A stretch of DNA of 64,000 nucleotides from NCBI GenBank assembly GCA_964449075.1, contig CAYVBJ010000004.1:1-64000 (forward strand), read 5' to 3'. The first letter of the stretch is position 1. The number at the start of each line of letters is the position of its first letter. Of the stretch, positions 54,793 to 63,720 are shown piece after piece. The stretch is from CAYVBJ01 sp964449075 (GTDB taxonomy: Bacteria > Bacteroidota > Rhodothermia > Balneolales > Balneolaceae). The notes under the pieces are model-generated. The model saw nothing but the letters and a program-made list of their open reading frames with translations. It was not told the DNA's origin and searched no databases. The translations under genes and the position numbers were made by a program.

Positions 54793-55608
54793 TCATATCC
54801 CGGACCGGCTGCGAGAAGTTCTCTTATTATCCGGTTCTTTGTAGATCTTATCTTCAGGGATATTCAAAAGTGGATCGGTCGTTTCACTATTCATACACTT
54901 TGCTTGACCCTGATTTATCTCATCAAATTCTGACTGTGAGTTTTGCCTGCCGGCGATATTTTCTAAGCCGGCTACCATTTGATGGAGTTTTTTAAATCCT
55001 TTTTCAAGGTTTCTTCGAAGCTTCCAGCGTCCTGCCAAGAACGTAAGTCCGGTTGCCAGTAGTGTAAACGCTACCCCGGGGATGGCTGTTAATTCTAAAA
55101 ATCCAGATGCAAAGAATAATGAGACAATGGCAGCTAAAGGTACGGGTATATAATACGGAATGGCCGTTAAAGGCCCATTCCAGTTCACGCTAATTTTCGT
55201 TTTACCGTTATTTTTTAAGGCGGTTACCTGAGCAGAGTTGCTTGTGTCCCACGGGGAACTCCATTCTAAAACGGATTCCCTGGTAGTGACTTTCCCGCTA
55301 GACTGGAAGAAATCACGGATCGTTTGCAGCATCTCTTCCCATTGACCAACGGTTATTTCGCTATCTACTAAAATCTGTTTATTATATGAGAATGGTCCAC
55401 CCCAAAAAGTATGTTTATTTCTTATGGAGTTTGCTTCAATTTCAGCAGCAGCCCTGGTTATTTGTTTAGGTTCTATTCCCACTTCGGAAGCAAGTTGACG
55501 TAATTCATCAATGGACAATCCCATCTGGGTATCAGGTTCATCCACTGTTGAGTTCTCAGCAGCTATCTTAAGTATTGCCCTAACTTCCTTACTATTATAT
55601 AATTTCAT
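54793..55608 (-). CDS. Putative two-pass membrane protein, unknown function
   Basis: 271 residues. The N-terminal 60 contain LSIDELRQLASEVGIEPKQI followed by TRAAAEIE, a helix-turn segment recurrent in uncharacterised bacterial proteins. A beta-rich middle follows, with hydrophobic hairpins at about 148-170 and 174-196, and a polar C-terminal tail. Probably an inner-membrane protein; role unknown. Convergent with the AraC-TPR gene; an attC-like element lies upstream of its start. Confidence 0.72.
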   Translation of the reverse strand: MKLYNSKEVRAILKIAAENSTVDEPDTQMGLSIDELRQLASEVGIEPKQITRAAAEIEANSIRNKHTFWGGPFSYNKQILVDSEITVGQWEEMLQTIRDFFQSSGKVTTRESVLEWSSPWDTSNSAQVTALKNNGKTKISVNWNGPLTAIPYYIPVPLAAIVSLFFASGFLELTAIPGVAFTLLATGLTFLAGRWKLRRNLEKGFKKLHQMVAGLENIAGRQNSQSEFDEINQGQAKCMNSETTDPLLNIPEDKIYKEPDNKRTSRSRSGI

Positions 55609-55726
55609 TTTTTACTCCACTTGTACGTTTGATTTGAGTACGAATATTTGAACTTTAGGTTGCATATTTCTTTCAAGAAAATGGCCGATACTTTACTGCA
55701 TAATACAGGTTCATGCCTGGGATCGT

Positions 55727-55862
55727 GCCATATAACGGTCTGCGGTTTAACCGGCTTGGCTTTGTTGACTGGTAATGTAAATAAAACTCGGACAATCTTT
55801 TTGTCAACAAAATATTGACAGGGCAAACAGCGGTCAAGTCCGCGTTGAAACCGTTGTTAGGC
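55727..55862. other. Possible attC-like recombination site
   Basis: A 136-bp segment ends with GTTAGGC (55856-55862), matching the attC core GTTRRRY. Its two ends, GCCATATAACGG... and ...CCGTTGTTAGGC, are imperfectly inverted over about 30 bp. The rest of 55609-56139 contains no gene. No integron integrase or cassette array is present, and the left simple site does not fit RYYYAAC, so this is weak. Confidence 0.25.
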
Positions 55863-56139
55863 AAACTCTAAGAAAGAAGCTCAGAAGTTAACTTGATTTT
55901 ATTTACAAACTTATCAAAGTCATTAATCTGAAAATTTCTTCTTATCGTTTTTAAGGAAATCAATAACTTCCTGCTGTAAAAGTAAGATTTTCCTTCTTTC
56001 CATGAATGTCTAAAGACCTCCATTCTCTCTCGTCATAAGATCCATTTTTCTGAATAGAGCGCTTTCCCAAATGGCCACTTAAGATAATACTATCACGCTA
56101 TAAACTAACATCTTAGCTGTGCTCGGCTAAAACTTGCTG

Positions 56140-59100
56140 TTATTCAGATAATTCAACAATGTTATCCTCCGGTTTTCGGTCTATGAGTTTGTGTAAAGGA
56201 TCTATGCCGGCTTGTACGGGTTTCCGGGTTACCACAATTTCAATGTTAGTAAACTTATTTGTGAATTTATGTTTTTGCAGGTAAATGAGTTCTTCGTTAC
56301 CGTTTTCATCTTTCCCATAAATTCCGACATCTATCCAGTCATGAACAGTAATGGTATCCCCGGTTCCGGATTCATTAAACCGGAGCTTCGTGACATCCAG
56401 CTTCAGGTTTACCTTGAACCGGTTGCCATCAACAGATTCATAGTTTCCTGATACAGTTTTGTTTTCATACAATGTGATGGTTTCGAATAAGTCTTCCAGC
56501 ACATACTGTATGCTGTCGGGTGTAACCTCTCTGAAGTAGCCTATCAGGTCCCTTGTTGTTGCATAACGATCTGTTTTAATCTTCTTCAATCCGTCGATAC
56601 TATTCCAATCCCTTAAAAATCGCTTTAGTGCAACATTCACACTATATTCAGTTATGTAATCCTGTAATGCATACATGTTAACCGCTCCTTTTCCATAGTG
56701 GATATAATCCTGCCCGGATTCTACCAATGCAAGGGGCATTTCCTTTAGTTCTTCGTCGGACCGTCCCCTCAGGTAGCGCCCCATTTCCCGCTCTTGAAAC
56801 TGGCGTACTTTCTTTTCGGAAAACTCTTTCTTTAAGACCATCAAGGTAGAATATTGAGCCAGTGATTCAGAAATCATTGCTTTCCCCTGAACATCTGCAG
56901 GATTGACCTGGTGTCCCCACCACTGGTGAGATACTTCATGCGCAGTAATTGCGAATGGCATATCTACATCTATTTCATCATCAATATCCATAATAAATCC
57001 TATGGCTTCTGAAAAAGGAATGGTATTGGGGAAAGATTGTGCGAAATCCCGGTACCGCGGGAACTCCATAATTCGTAACTGACTGAATTGATACGGACTG
57101 AAACCCAACGTGAAATAATTGAGGGATTTTTTCATCCCGTTCATCATACGTTCCAGGTTGTACTCGTGCCCCTTCTGATAATAAATCTCCAGCTCAACCG
57201 GATTTCCTGACCGCATGGACAAAGGATTCCAATGGTCTTTCATTACTTCATAATCGGCTGAAACGATCGTATAGAAATTGGTGATGGGCTGATCCACCTT
57301 ATAGTGAAAAAATGCCCGGTTTCCCTCTGTCCATTCGTTTTCCAGATAACCCGGCGCAATGGCAATCTGATCCTTATCAGTGCTTAAGACCATTTCGAAA
57401 CCAATTTCTTCCCCGTCATTACTCATTCCTTGCCTCAGTGCCACCGGATCATCTATACCGGCTCTTCTTGATTTTGGCTTGAGGCCATGATCTTCCCGGT
57501 CTTTAGTATCTTCCAATTCTATTTCCTCATGATATCCCAGAGTAGGGAAATAGTTATTATTAAAGAATGTGCCGTTGTAGACAATATCCGTATTTGGTTC
57601 TACCTCAAATCCCTGTGTGGAAAACGTTTGCCGAATTTCCATCTTCACTGAATCGCCCGGCTGTAACGGTTCATCTAAGGTATAAATGAAATAGCCAAAT
57701 TTTCCGTAAACGGTATCAGGGACCGATGCTTTTCCAAACCGGATCCACTCTAAAGTGATATCAACAGAAGGGGCTTTCTGGATATGAATTTCCGGGACGG
57801 GCTGATCGTGTTGGTTTACCAGCGTGAAAAACCCCTCCGCAACAAAGCTTCTATCAGATGGAAACAAATCCACATTTAAATGAACCCCGGTAATTTTTGG
57901 CTGTGGTAGTTGTTCAAATTTCTTGAGGGTTTTCTCATAATCTGCCCGATATGCTTTTTCAGCGGAAGGGAAAACGAAGTCGTTAAGGATATTAGTTTGG
58001 TAGAAAATATAGCTCCCCGAAAACAGGAAGAAGAGTAGGGCGCCATCAATCAGTCTGGCCACAGGTTTTGTGAATCTTTCTCTGTGCGATTGCCACCTTT
58101 GTTTAAAGTCCGTTTCTGTTCCCCTGGCAATAAAAAGAGAAGCCAGTACAAACAGCATAAAGGAAAACCACAGCCAGTAAGATTTAACCAAAAAATACTT
58201 TTGCAGAAGATGTCCGTAGCCATTCATTTCAGAATACGCAGGCAAAAAGCCACCTCCGAATGAATAAAGTGGGTGACTGTAGCCAGAAAGATTTAATAGC
58301 ACAATTCCTGCAACCAGGAATACAGCCATTACAATATGTGCCACATATTTGTTATTCAGTACAGACTGAAAGAAGAAGGTGAGCAAAGTTAGTAACACAA
58401 GGAATAGGAATATACCGGCATAGAACTCCATGAAGTATAAGCCCGGTTCAAAATGATAATATCCATTAATTGCCTGGAATAGGATACCGGCAGTTATCAT
58501 GAGCACAAGAAGTAAAGCCAAAATGAATATAAGCCCCAGGAATTTACCCGCAAGATTGATGATGTCGGAAACCGGAAGCGTATCATATATATGTTGGAAG
58601 CGGACATCCCGATCTTTCCAAATCAGCTCACCACTATAGAACAGGATAATAAACAGGAAGAAAAGGATGGAAAGTTCAATGAGTTCACTCACAACCAGAT
58701 AGGTTGCCGGATAACTATCTACCCCGTATTTGGTATTCAGGTTAATGGAATTGATAAATATAGTTGCTACCGCACATGCCGCAATAGCCCAAAACGTTGA
58801 CTCCTTCAGGAGAGACCTGATATTGAACCAGGCATGGCTTATGAGTTGCCTGATCGATGTCCATATATCAAAATGAACAACCGCGGCGGGTATAAACATA
58901 TCAGAGCTGCTTTGTACTGAAGATGTTAGTTTTTTATCCTTCAGGGCTTTTTTATCCGCCTTGCCGGTTACAACGGTGAAGTCAAAAAGATAATAGCCAA
59001 CTGCCAGTGACAGCATGCCTATTCCTATCCAGAATAACCGGCTGTAAAGGAAGATTCCTTCAAAAGGGATCAGCAAGCTGTTTTTCTCTACGGGAGTCCA

Positions 59101-59757
59101 AAATTCCACAATCCTGTTTATGGTCTGAAAGGAAAAAGGGTCAATAATAGCCAGGAATTCTTTGCTCACGGAATCACCTGTAAGCTGAATGGAGAAGATG
59201 TATAGGATTAATAGGAGAATACCCTGTACATACACTACCATTATATTCCGGCTCAGTGCTCCGGACACAAAAAAGAGTGATCCTCCAAAAAATAAGGTAG
59301 GCAGTACAACGGTACAAATAGGTTGAAGGTAACTCCAGAAATGGAAGGGCAGTAAATTATCGGCGTCGCTCCAGGGCATAAATTCACTGATAACGATGCC
59401 AATTAGAAGTGCACTGAAAATACCAATGAGTATAGCGAAGGATCCAAGGAAGCGTCCGCCGAGGTATGCTCCTTTTGTTATGGGATTTATGAACATCAGT
59501 GATTCCATATGGTGGTCAAAATCACGCAGAACAGATACACCCATAACAAAGGAAACCACAGCCATAAAAAAGGCCGTTACAATTCCCATGACTTTAGCAA
59601 TGATATATGGTGCATTGGATTTAATAAGTTCGGATCCATCACCGGATAAAGATTTCACAGCAATGAGTGCGTACAAAAAGAGCGCTGCGAAAAACACATA
59701 GGTTTCAGGTCGTTTGAGCCGGTATTTAAGTTCAAATTTGAATATTTCGAATAGCAT
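56140..59757 (-). CDS. ABC-type permease fused to M1 metallopeptidase
   Basis: 1205 residues. The N-terminal half (about 1-600) is an ABC-2 permease of twelve or more membrane segments in two blocks (from MLFEIFKFELKYRLKRPE). After a linker the C-terminal half (about 640-1200) is an M1 aminopeptidase-like domain with the zinc motif HEVSH (His940, Glu941, His944) and Glu964 in SESLAQY. The spacing is 20 residues after the second His, one more than in classical M1 enzymes, and YGKGAVNMY supplies the likely catalytic Tyr. The ATPase gene lies 34 bp upstream. Predicted role: export coupled with, or signalling by, peptide cleavage outside the membrane. Confidence 0.9.
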   Translation of the reverse strand: MLFEIFKFELKYRLKRPETYVFFAALFLYALIAVKSLSGDGSELIKSNAPYIIAKVMGIVTAFFMAVVSFVMGVSVLRDFDHHMESLMFINPITKGAYLGGRFLGSFAILIGIFSALLIGIVISEFMPWSDADNLLPFHFWSYLQPICTVVLPTLFFGGSLFFVSGALSRNIMVVYVQGILLLILYIFSIQLTGDSVSKEFLAIIDPFSFQTINRIVEFWTPVEKNSLLIPFEGIFLYSRLFWIGIGMLSLAVGYYLFDFTVVTGKADKKALKDKKLTSSVQSSSDMFIPAAVVHFDIWTSIRQLISHAWFNIRSLLKESTFWAIAACAVATIFINSINLNTKYGVDSYPATYLVVSELIELSILFFLFIILFYSGELIWKDRDVRFQHIYDTLPVSDIINLAGKFLGLIFILALLLVLMITAGILFQAINGYYHFEPGLYFMEFYAGIFLFLVLLTLLTFFFQSVLNNKYVAHIVMAVFLVAGIVLLNLSGYSHPLYSFGGGFLPAYSEMNGYGHLLQKYFLVKSYWLWFSFMLFVLASLFIARGTETDFKQRWQSHRERFTKPVARLIDGALLFFLFSGSYIFYQTNILNDFVFPSAEKAYRADYEKTLKKFEQLPQPKITGVHLNVDLFPSDRSFVAEGFFTLVNQHDQPVPEIHIQKAPSVDITLEWIRFGKASVPDTVYGKFGYFIYTLDEPLQPGDSVKMEIRQTFSTQGFEVEPNTDIVYNGTFFNNNYFPTLGYHEEIELEDTKDREDHGLKPKSRRAGIDDPVALRQGMSNDGEEIGFEMVLSTDKDQIAIAPGYLENEWTEGNRAFFHYKVDQPITNFYTIVSADYEVMKDHWNPLSMRSGNPVELEIYYQKGHEYNLERMMNGMKKSLNYFTLGFSPYQFSQLRIMEFPRYRDFAQSFPNTIPFSEAIGFIMDIDDEIDVDMPFAITAHEVSHQWWGHQVNPADVQGKAMISESLAQYSTLMVLKKEFSEKKVRQFQEREMGRYLRGRSDEELKEMPLALVESGQDYIHYGKGAVNMYALQDYITEYSVNVALKRFLRDWNSIDGLKKIKTDRYATTRDLIGYFREVTPDSIQYVLEDLFETITLYENKTVSGNYESVDGNRFKVNLKLDVTKLRFNESGTGDTITVHDWIDVGIYGKDENGNEELIYLQKHKFTNKFTNIEIVVTRKPVQAGIDPLHKLIDRKPEDNIVELSE

Positions 59758-59791
59758 GGATAGAGGATTGGGTGATTATAGATGAGGACTA

Positions 59792-60688
59792 TTACTGCGC
59801 CTGTGATGTTTGTACCGTGTTCCCGAAAATCTGCGAGAAGTACACGTCATTCAAGCTGGCTTCAACCGATGTAAAGCCCCTGCCCGGATCCTGTTCGTGA
59901 TAGATATGAATAACTTTTTTCCCCTGAAACAGCCGCTCAGCGATCACATTATAGGACTGTTTATATTCTTCCAGCCCTTCCTTGTGAATCGTTTTTGAAT
60001 AGACATTACCCTTGATTTGGTTAATGGCAGTAAGCGGATTTTCCTGCAGCAGCACCTCGCCGTTATTAATAATGGCCATGTTGGTGCACAGTTCTTTCAC
60101 ATCTTCCACAATATGAGTGGAAAGGATAACCACGGTGTTCTCCCCCAGCTCACAAAGGATATTGTGAAACCGGTTTCGTTCGGTAGGATCAAGTCCGGCC
60201 GTGGGTTCGTCTACGATGATGAGTTCTGGGTTCGACAGCAGAGCCTGGGCGATACCAAAGCGTTGCTTCATTCCTCCGGAATACCCCCCAAGATTTTTCT
60301 TCCTGTGGATATATAAATTGGTTTTGTGGAGAAGTCCTTCTACCAACTCTTTTCGTTCGCTGGCTTTTTTGATCCCCTTGAGGATAGCCAGATGATTTAA
60401 TAAATCTTCTGCAGATATCCTGGGATACAGACCAAATTCCTGAGGCAGATATCCCAAAATTCTGCGCACTTCGGTTATGTCTTTTAGTACATCCAGCTCT
60501 CCAAATTGTACTGATCCTGAGTCAGCCTCCTGCAGTGTAGCAATAGTCCGCATAAGGGTTGACTTACCGGCACCGTTGGGACCAAGAAGCCCGAACATTC
60601 CTGGGGGTATATCAAGAGAAACTGAGTTTAGTGCTCGGGTTCCGTTTGAATAAGTTTTTGACAGGTTGGATATCGTAAGGTTGTTCAT
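59792..60688 (-). CDS. ABC transporter ATP-binding protein
   Basis: 298 residues. Walker A GPNGAGKST (36-44), the Q-loop segment GYLPQEFGLYP, the ABC signature YSGGMKQR, and Walker B LIIVDEPTAGLD, with a switch His in ILSTHIVEDV, are all present. The C-terminal 70 residues form an accessory domain. It precedes the fused permease/M1 gene by 34 bp and surely pairs with it. The operon is divergent from the LytS/LytTR genes, which may regulate it. Confidence 0.92.
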   Translation of the reverse strand: MNNLTISNLSKTYSNGTRALNSVSLDIPPGMFGLLGPNGAGKSTLMRTIATLQEADSGSVQFGELDVLKDITEVRRILGYLPQEFGLYPRISAEDLLNHLAILKGIKKASERKELVEGLLHKTNLYIHRKKNLGGYSGGMKQRFGIAQALLSNPELIIVDEPTAGLDPTERNRFHNILCELGENTVVILSTHIVEDVKELCTNMAIINNGEVLLQENPLTAINQIKGNVYSKTIHKEGLEEYKQSYNVIAERLFQGKKVIHIYHEQDPGRGFTSVEASLNDVYFSQIFGNTVQTSQAQ

Positions 60689-60856
60689 AGCATTGAATTA
60701 ATTTTTTGAACAAATCTAATAAATCAATGTGACGCTCCGAAGAAACAGGGATCAACTATGATGTTCATCATCCAGAAAGCCGTTATCTATGTATGAAGTA
60801 ACTTCATCACACTTTTAGAGTAGTTTAACCCTTGGAACCGTCTGTTTGTCAAATCC

Positions 60857-60888
60857 TTTGACTGGTGATAAATACATACCTACTTTTG
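60857..60888 (+). promoter_or_regulatory. Bacteroidota-type promoter of the histidine kinase gene
   Basis: TTTG (60857-60860), a 20-bp spacer and TACTTTTG (60881-60888) match the -33 TTTG / -7 TAnnTTTG promoter of the Bacteroidota. The proposed ATG is at 60892, so the transcript would be leaderless or nearly so, or the promoter may not be used. Both possibilities are open. Confidence 0.4.
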
Positions 60889-60891
60889 TGC

Positions 60892-61689
60892 ATGATTTCA
60901 TTTATAAAAAAGCGCGGATTACTCTTTATCATACTTACCTATATCGGGTTATTTATCCTGATGGTGATATCCGGCGGGATGGAAAACGGGGATGACCTGG
61001 AAGCATTTTCTGCTATAGCTATGCTGATTTTCGCGTTAATTGTGGTATTTCCCTGGCTGATCTGGAGAATACGCTCGTTGCTGAAACTGAAGCATGAAAA
61101 AGAAAAAACAGAGTTGTTGCATTTAAAAAGTCAGGTAAACCCTCATTTCTTTTTTAACACGCTAAATAATCTGTATGCATTAGTGGGAAAAGATTCTGTA
61201 AAGGCACGGAATATGATCCTGAAACTATCCGATATGATGCGGTACAGCGTATATGAGGGAGAAAAGGAATGGGTGACACTGGAACAGGAAGTTGAATACC
61301 TGAGAAACTATATTGAGCTGCATAAAATGCGGTATCACAAAGAAATTGGTGTCTCATTTACCACAGATATTCAGGAAGAGGGATATCGGATTATGCCGTT
61401 GCTGTTTATCATACTGCTGGAAAATGCATTCAAGCATGGTGTAGAACAACTGAAAGATGATGCGTACGTTCGCATCAATATGATCGCCAACCGGAAAGTG
61501 CTGAATTTCTCAATTGAAAATAATTATGATGAAGAATCACTGGAAACAGATAAGAAAAAGAAAGGGCATGGTATAGGCTTGAACAACCTGAAACGCCGGT
61601 TAGAACTGGCTTACCCTAAAAAACACCTGCTGACGACTTCTGAATCAGGTGGGATATACAAAGCGCAACTATCGATCGATATTATATGA
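60892..61689 (+). CDS. LytS-type sensor histidine kinase
   Basis: 265 residues from the ATG at 60892; a GTG nine codons earlier is an alternative. Two N-terminal membrane helices only, then a short coiled linker (LKHEKEKTELLHLKSQ) and the His_kinase (PF06580) domain with the phospho-accepting His85 in NPHFFFNTLNNL. The HATPase region includes LLENAFKHGVEQ and GHGIGLNNLKRRL. The sensor part is minimal. Its stop overlaps the LytTR regulator start by 4 bp (ATGA). Divergent from the ABC/M1-peptidase operon. Confidence 0.93.
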   Translation: MISFIKKRGLLFIILTYIGLFILMVISGGMENGDDLEAFSAIAMLIFALIVVFPWLIWRIRSLLKLKHEKEKTELLHLKSQVNPHFFFNTLNNLYALVGKDSVKARNMILKLSDMMRYSVYEGEKEWVTLEQEVEYLRNYIELHKMRYHKEIGVSFTTDIQEEGYRIMPLLFIILLENAFKHGVEQLKDDAYVRINMIANRKVLNFSIENNYDEESLETDKKKKGHGIGLNNLKRRLELAYPKKHLLTTSESGGIYKAQLSIDII

Positions 61690-62396
61690 TTAGTTACCTG
61701 ATAATAGATGACGAGTACCTTGCCCATGAGGTAATCAGGGAGTATTGTGATATGCTTCCCTACTTAGATTTGGCCAAAAGCTGCTACAATGCCCTGGAAG
61801 CAGCCGAGTATCTCAATGAGCACAAAGTTGATCTGATATTTCTGGATTTAAATATGCCCAAATTAAAAGGCTTCGAGTTTCTGAAAACCCTGGTTACACA
61901 ACCCAAGGTAATTGTAACCACGGCTTATAGTGAGTTTGCCCTGGAAGGGTATGAACTCAATGTGACAGATTATCTGTTGAAGCCATTCAGTTTCGAACGT
62001 TTTCTGAAAGCGGTAAATAAAGTGACATCAGATATGCCTCCGGCATCTCAAAAAACATCTTCTGTATCAACAGGGGCAGATGACAACGCCGGAACTATTT
62101 TTCTCCGCGAGAACAAAAAAAATGTTCAGGTGGCCATTGATGATATCCTGTATCTGGAAGCTTCCGGGAATTATGTTAAAGTTATTACCGGGTCAGGTAC
62201 GATAACCGTCAGGGAAACGATCGCAGAAATGCTGGACATATTATCAGCGGGAGAGTTTCTGCAGGTACACAAATCATTTGTGGTTTCCGTCCGGCATATT
62301 AAAAGCATTCAGGGTAACCGTATTCTCCTGGAGCAGGATCACAGCATCCCAATCGGGAAGGTTTACAAAATGAATGTTAACGAATTGTTTGAGTAG
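61686..62396 (+). CDS. LytTR-family response regulator
   Basis: 236 residues. REC domain (1-120) with Asp8/Asp9 and the phospho-acceptor Asp54 in IFLDLNMPKLKGF, Thr in TTAYSEFA and Lys in LLKPFSF. A linker of about 20 residues is followed by the LytTR DNA-binding domain (about 140-236; VQVAIDDILYLEASGNYVKV, VHKSFVVSVRHI). Such regulators bind direct repeats upstream of target genes. It overlaps the LytS gene by 4 bp. Its likely target is the divergent transporter operon. Confidence 0.94.
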   Translation: MISYLIIDDEYLAHEVIREYCDMLPYLDLAKSCYNALEAAEYLNEHKVDLIFLDLNMPKLKGFEFLKTLVTQPKVIVTTAYSEFALEGYELNVTDYLLKPFSFERFLKAVNKVTSDMPPASQKTSSVSTGADDNAGTIFLRENKKNVQVAIDDILYLEASGNYVKVITGSGTITVRETIAEMLDILSAGEFLQVHKSFVVSVRHIKSIQGNRILLEQDHSIPIGKVYKMNVNELFE

Positions 62397-62904
62397 TGCC
62401 GGGTGATGGGCCTTTATTTTAAATAAGGGAAAAGAAGGCCATAGAGGATGAATAAGCCAAACCTGAGCATTTTTCCATTTGTTCAAATTTAGTTAAATGT
62501 GCCTAACATATAATTATACTCACCGGGGTGATAGTACTATTTATCTTTATAATAAATGGAATCAGGATTTGGGGCAAGTTGATGTTGAAATGTTTTCGAT
62601 AAAAGGAAGAAAAGTCGGATAATCAGTTCCGATAAAAGATCCCGATAATAATTTTATGGGATTCAGAGAATCATCCATTAGCGGCTGACATATTTATCCT
62701 GGTCGGTGGTCTTCGTCTAAAACCTTTCGTCAATTACTTATTGTCAACCAGGGTAAGACTGCAAACCGGGTGGATTTTCCAGGAATTTTATACATTATCA
62801 AGTATAAAACACTGGTTATAATTTCATGTCGTCTTTATGTATAAAAAAAGCAGCAGTCTATAAGCACTGCTGCTATGTAGCATTACAAGAACCGGTATTC
62901 CGTA
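62397..62904. other. Non-coding gap
   Basis: 508 bp between the LytTR gene and the minus-strand gene ending at 62905, which converge here. The only clear feature is the terminator at 62843-62874, listed separately. I see no other gene. Confidence 0.5.
62843..62874 (-). terminator. Intrinsic terminator of two-domain secreted protein gene
   Basis: On the minus strand, the stem AGCAGCAGT/ACTGCTGCT (9 bp) with an 8-nt loop is followed by a run of T (complement of the A run at 62843-62849). It lies 30 bp after the stop of the gene ending at 62905. Confidence 0.85.
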
Positions 62905-63720
62905 TTATTGTTCTTCTGCTTGCACAAAATCAATCAAATGCCATTGTTCAATACGAACCAATTCGGCTGTATTTAAGAATACATCCGTCATATACCCACT
63001 CGACTTTTCAGGATGAACTTCTTCCAGCATAGCATCATAGTCATATTCCATTACAAACTGATCCATGTTCTCATACATGTCAACAGCTACGTGGCTATAT
63101 GGAGTGCTGCTGCCATAAGGTTGATTAAGTGCCCATCCTTCCCAGCCAACACGTTTTCCATTTTCTATCTCTTTTTTATGCATAGGATGAAAAAGATCTC
63201 TTTCCATATTCTGGTAAGCTTCTTCCTTACCCATCGGTACCTTAAGATAAACGACTTGAATCATTTCCGCAGGTGAAGACATCTCTTCATCTGCAAATCG
63301 TTCCCAGCTGAACAAACGGTGCGTTTTTACTAAATTACGGGTTTTCCATATGGTCTCAGATAATTTATCCATGTCTTTACCCTGGTGAACCGATTCCAAC
63401 AAATCCCCAAATTCATTGGCAGATTTTATCTGTTCAAGATTTTCATAGATGCGTACAGTAACATAATGGTATTCAGCTCCCGTACCACCGGGAAAAGGAA
63501 CCGCCCAAAGAGACCAGCTTGCCATTTTACCCTGGTTTACAGCTTCTTGATGGACCGGCTTGGCAATTTCCTGCTCCATCGATACATATTCACCACCCAT
63601 TCCTTCCGGTACATACATAAAATCAACATAGGCAGCCCTAAAGTCTTGCCCGTTTGAGAGCATAGGTATGCTGCATATGAGGATGGTTAGTATAAAAACT
63701 CCTATTTTATTCTTTCTCAT
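62905..63720 (-). CDS. Secreted protein with two tandem ferredoxin-like domains
   Basis: 271 residues, signal peptide cut near SNGQ. Two similar halves follow: residues about 28-145 (YVPEGMGGEYVSMEQEIAKP, MASWSLWAVPFPGGTGAEYH, YENLEQIKS) and about 150-265 (LKVPMGKEEAYQNMERDLFH, VGWEGWALNQPYGSSTPYSH, YENMDQFVM). Both repeat the order strand - P.H/M..E.. helix - GxxxxW - Y.Y/H - YEN, fitting dimeric alpha/beta-barrel (EthD/NIPSNAP-like) folds. Probably an internal duplication. Function unknown. A terminator follows; the remaining 63721-64000 shows no gene. Confidence 0.8.
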   Translation of the reverse strand: MRKNKIGVFILTILICSIPMLSNGQDFRAAYVDFMYVPEGMGGEYVSMEQEIAKPVHQEAVNQGKMASWSLWAVPFPGGTGAEYHYVTVRIYENLEQIKSANEFGDLLESVHQGKDMDKLSETIWKTRNLVKTHRLFSWERFADEEMSSPAEMIQVVYLKVPMGKEEAYQNMERDLFHPMHKKEIENGKRVGWEGWALNQPYGSSTPYSHVAVDMYENMDQFVMEYDYDAMLEEVHPEKSSGYMTDVFLNTAELVRIEQWHLIDFVQAEEQ

